The position numbers were made by a program, and so were the translations under genes. The notes under the pieces were generated by a model. It had not been told where the DNA came from. It was given only the letters and a program-made list of their open reading frames with translations, and searched no databases. 64,000 bases of DNA from Avrilella dinanensis. GTDB lineage: Bacteria; Bacteroidota; Bacteroidia; Flavobacteriales; Flavobacteriaceae. Positions 63,664 to 64,000 of this stretch are shown one piece after another; within the stretch, counting starts at the first letter, position 1, and each line of letters begins with the position of its first letter. The stretch spans positions 1,041,178 to 1,105,177 of the forward strand of contig NZ_NIPO01000001.1 in the NCBI RefSeq assembly GCF_002807015.1, given 5' to 3'.

Positions 63664-63716
63664 GTGACGATGTGAACAAGTGACGATATAACACTGTCAC
63701 TTGTTCACTCCGTCAC
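63664..63716. repeat. Long imperfect palindrome between mutase and GT2 genes
   Basis: Two 21-base arms (63664-63684 and 63696-63716) pair with two mismatches around an 11-base loop. Each arm contains TGAACAAGTGAC or its complement. The right arm overlaps the last codons and stop of the glycosyltransferase gene. No T run follows, so a simple terminator is not certain. Confidence 0.65.
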
Positions 63717-64000
63717 CTCTATAACTTTATAACGTTTACCTTTTTTGTTTCTATTGAGAATTTCGGCGATAAACCCCGCCAAAAACAATTGTGTACCAAT
63801 AATCATGGTGGTTAAAGCGATGTAAAACCAAGGATTGTCGGTAACCAAAATAGTAGGCTGGTGCATATATAATTTATACAATTTCAGTCCGCCGATATAT
63901 AAAGCTGAACAAAACCCGATAAAAAACATGACTACGCCCCAAAAACCGAAAAAGTGCATCGGGCGTTTGCTGAATCTGGACAGAAACCACAATGTTATCA
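63705..64000 (-). CDS. GT2 family glycosyltransferase, C-terminal part (5' beyond window)
   Basis: The frame is open to the right edge, so only the last ~98 residues are seen and the apparent TTG start is internal. FSKRPMHFFGFWGVVMFFIG and PWFYIALTTMIIGTQLFLAG form two transmembrane helices, ending in a short basic tail (RNKKGKRYKVIEVTE). This is the C-terminal membrane anchor of GtrB/DPM1-like polyprenyl-phosphate glycosyltransferases common in Flavobacteriaceae. The catalytic domain lies outside the window. It is transcribed towards the mutase gene. Confidence 0.75.
   Translation of the reverse strand, partial: ITLWFLSRFSKRPMHFFGFWGVVMFFIGFCSALYIGGLKLYKLYMHQPTILVTDNPWFYIALTTMIIGTQLFLAGFIAEILNRNKKGKRYKVIEVTE

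Noticed and set aside
63644-63700. N-terminal extension of the phosphohexomutase by 19 residues.
   Set aside because: It overlaps the palindrome at 63664-63716 and the extra residues do not look like the family.
1-64000. Search for tRNA, rRNA, CRISPR arrays, insertion sequences and prophage genes.
   Set aside because: No cloverleaf-like intergenic sequence, no regularly spaced 25-40 base repeats with spacers, and no transposase, integrase or phage structural motif was seen on either strand.

Overview
This window comes from a Bacteroidota genome, almost certainly the family Flavobacteriaceae and probably Flavobacterium or a close relative. The evidence is an AT-rich sequence, many perfect TAnnTTTG(C) -7 promoter elements (the Bacteroidota sigma factor signature), two proteins with type IX secretion (T9SS) C-terminal signals, a gliding-motility ABC ATPase (gldA), TonB-linked lipoprotein genes, and families typical of the phylum (DUF4294, GEVED, S9B peptidase, CcsBA fusion). 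No tRNA, rRNA, CRISPR array, transposase or phage gene was seen.

Layout. 1-5 kb: the 3' end of a T9SS-secreted surface protein, then, on the other strand, a pair of overlapping uncharacterised secreted proteins and a small lipoprotein. 5-9 kb: a TonB-dependent receptor with a surface lipoprotein, resembling the XusAB xenosiderophore system. 9-18 kb: gcvP, a secreted protein, etfBA, a metallophosphatase, a bifunctional nuclease, and thyA-folA. 18.2-18.6 kb: a gene-poor stretch with a decayed reading frame. 18.6-24.5 kb: deoxynucleoside kinase, MscS channel, PagL-like lipid A deacylase, a GIN-domain lipoprotein, gldA, and a U32 tRNA-hydroxylation protein overlapping a ferredoxin. 24.6-29.4 kb: recQ divergent from kdsD-tatC-lptB (envelope biogenesis). 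29.4-34.5 kb: the start of a polysaccharide export locus (NDP-sugar dehydratase, Wza-like, Wzc-like), ending at a terminator and a DUF1287 gene remnant. 34.8-38.1 kb: split transketolase with a tyrosine-rich secreted protein between the two halves. 38-43 kb: dnaX, DUF4294, and a large T9SS/GEVED protein. 43-55.8 kb: NADH dehydrogenase II, argS with an S9B peptidase, menD with DUF4197, a glutathione peroxidase and the cytochrome c maturation protein CcsBA. 55.9-64 kb: two PLP enzymes (the second related to serine palmitoyltransferase and cysteate acyltransferase), an operon satD-DUF3307-msbA, a phosphohexomutase, and the C-terminus of a GT2 glycosyltransferase.

How the genes fit together. Much of the window serves the envelope: lipid A and LPS (kdsD, lptB, msbA, PagL-like), capsule export, T9SS cargo, gliding (gldA), and possibly sulfonolipid synthesis. 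Respiration is represented by ndh, menD (menaquinone), ccsBA and etfAB; nucleotide metabolism by thyA, folA and the deoxynucleoside kinase.

The most interesting candidate is the satD-DUF3307 pair near 60.5-61.9 kb. The first protein has a region that looks like a nucleotidyl-cyclase or GGDEF-type palm followed by a helix-turn-helix. The second is a membrane protein with three paired His/Asp motifs. Upstream of satD lie three copies of TTTAGTTATAAA at exact 28-base intervals, one of them between the -33 and -7 promoter elements. This looks like an autoregulated two-gene module of unknown function. Most of the rest is ordinary core genome.
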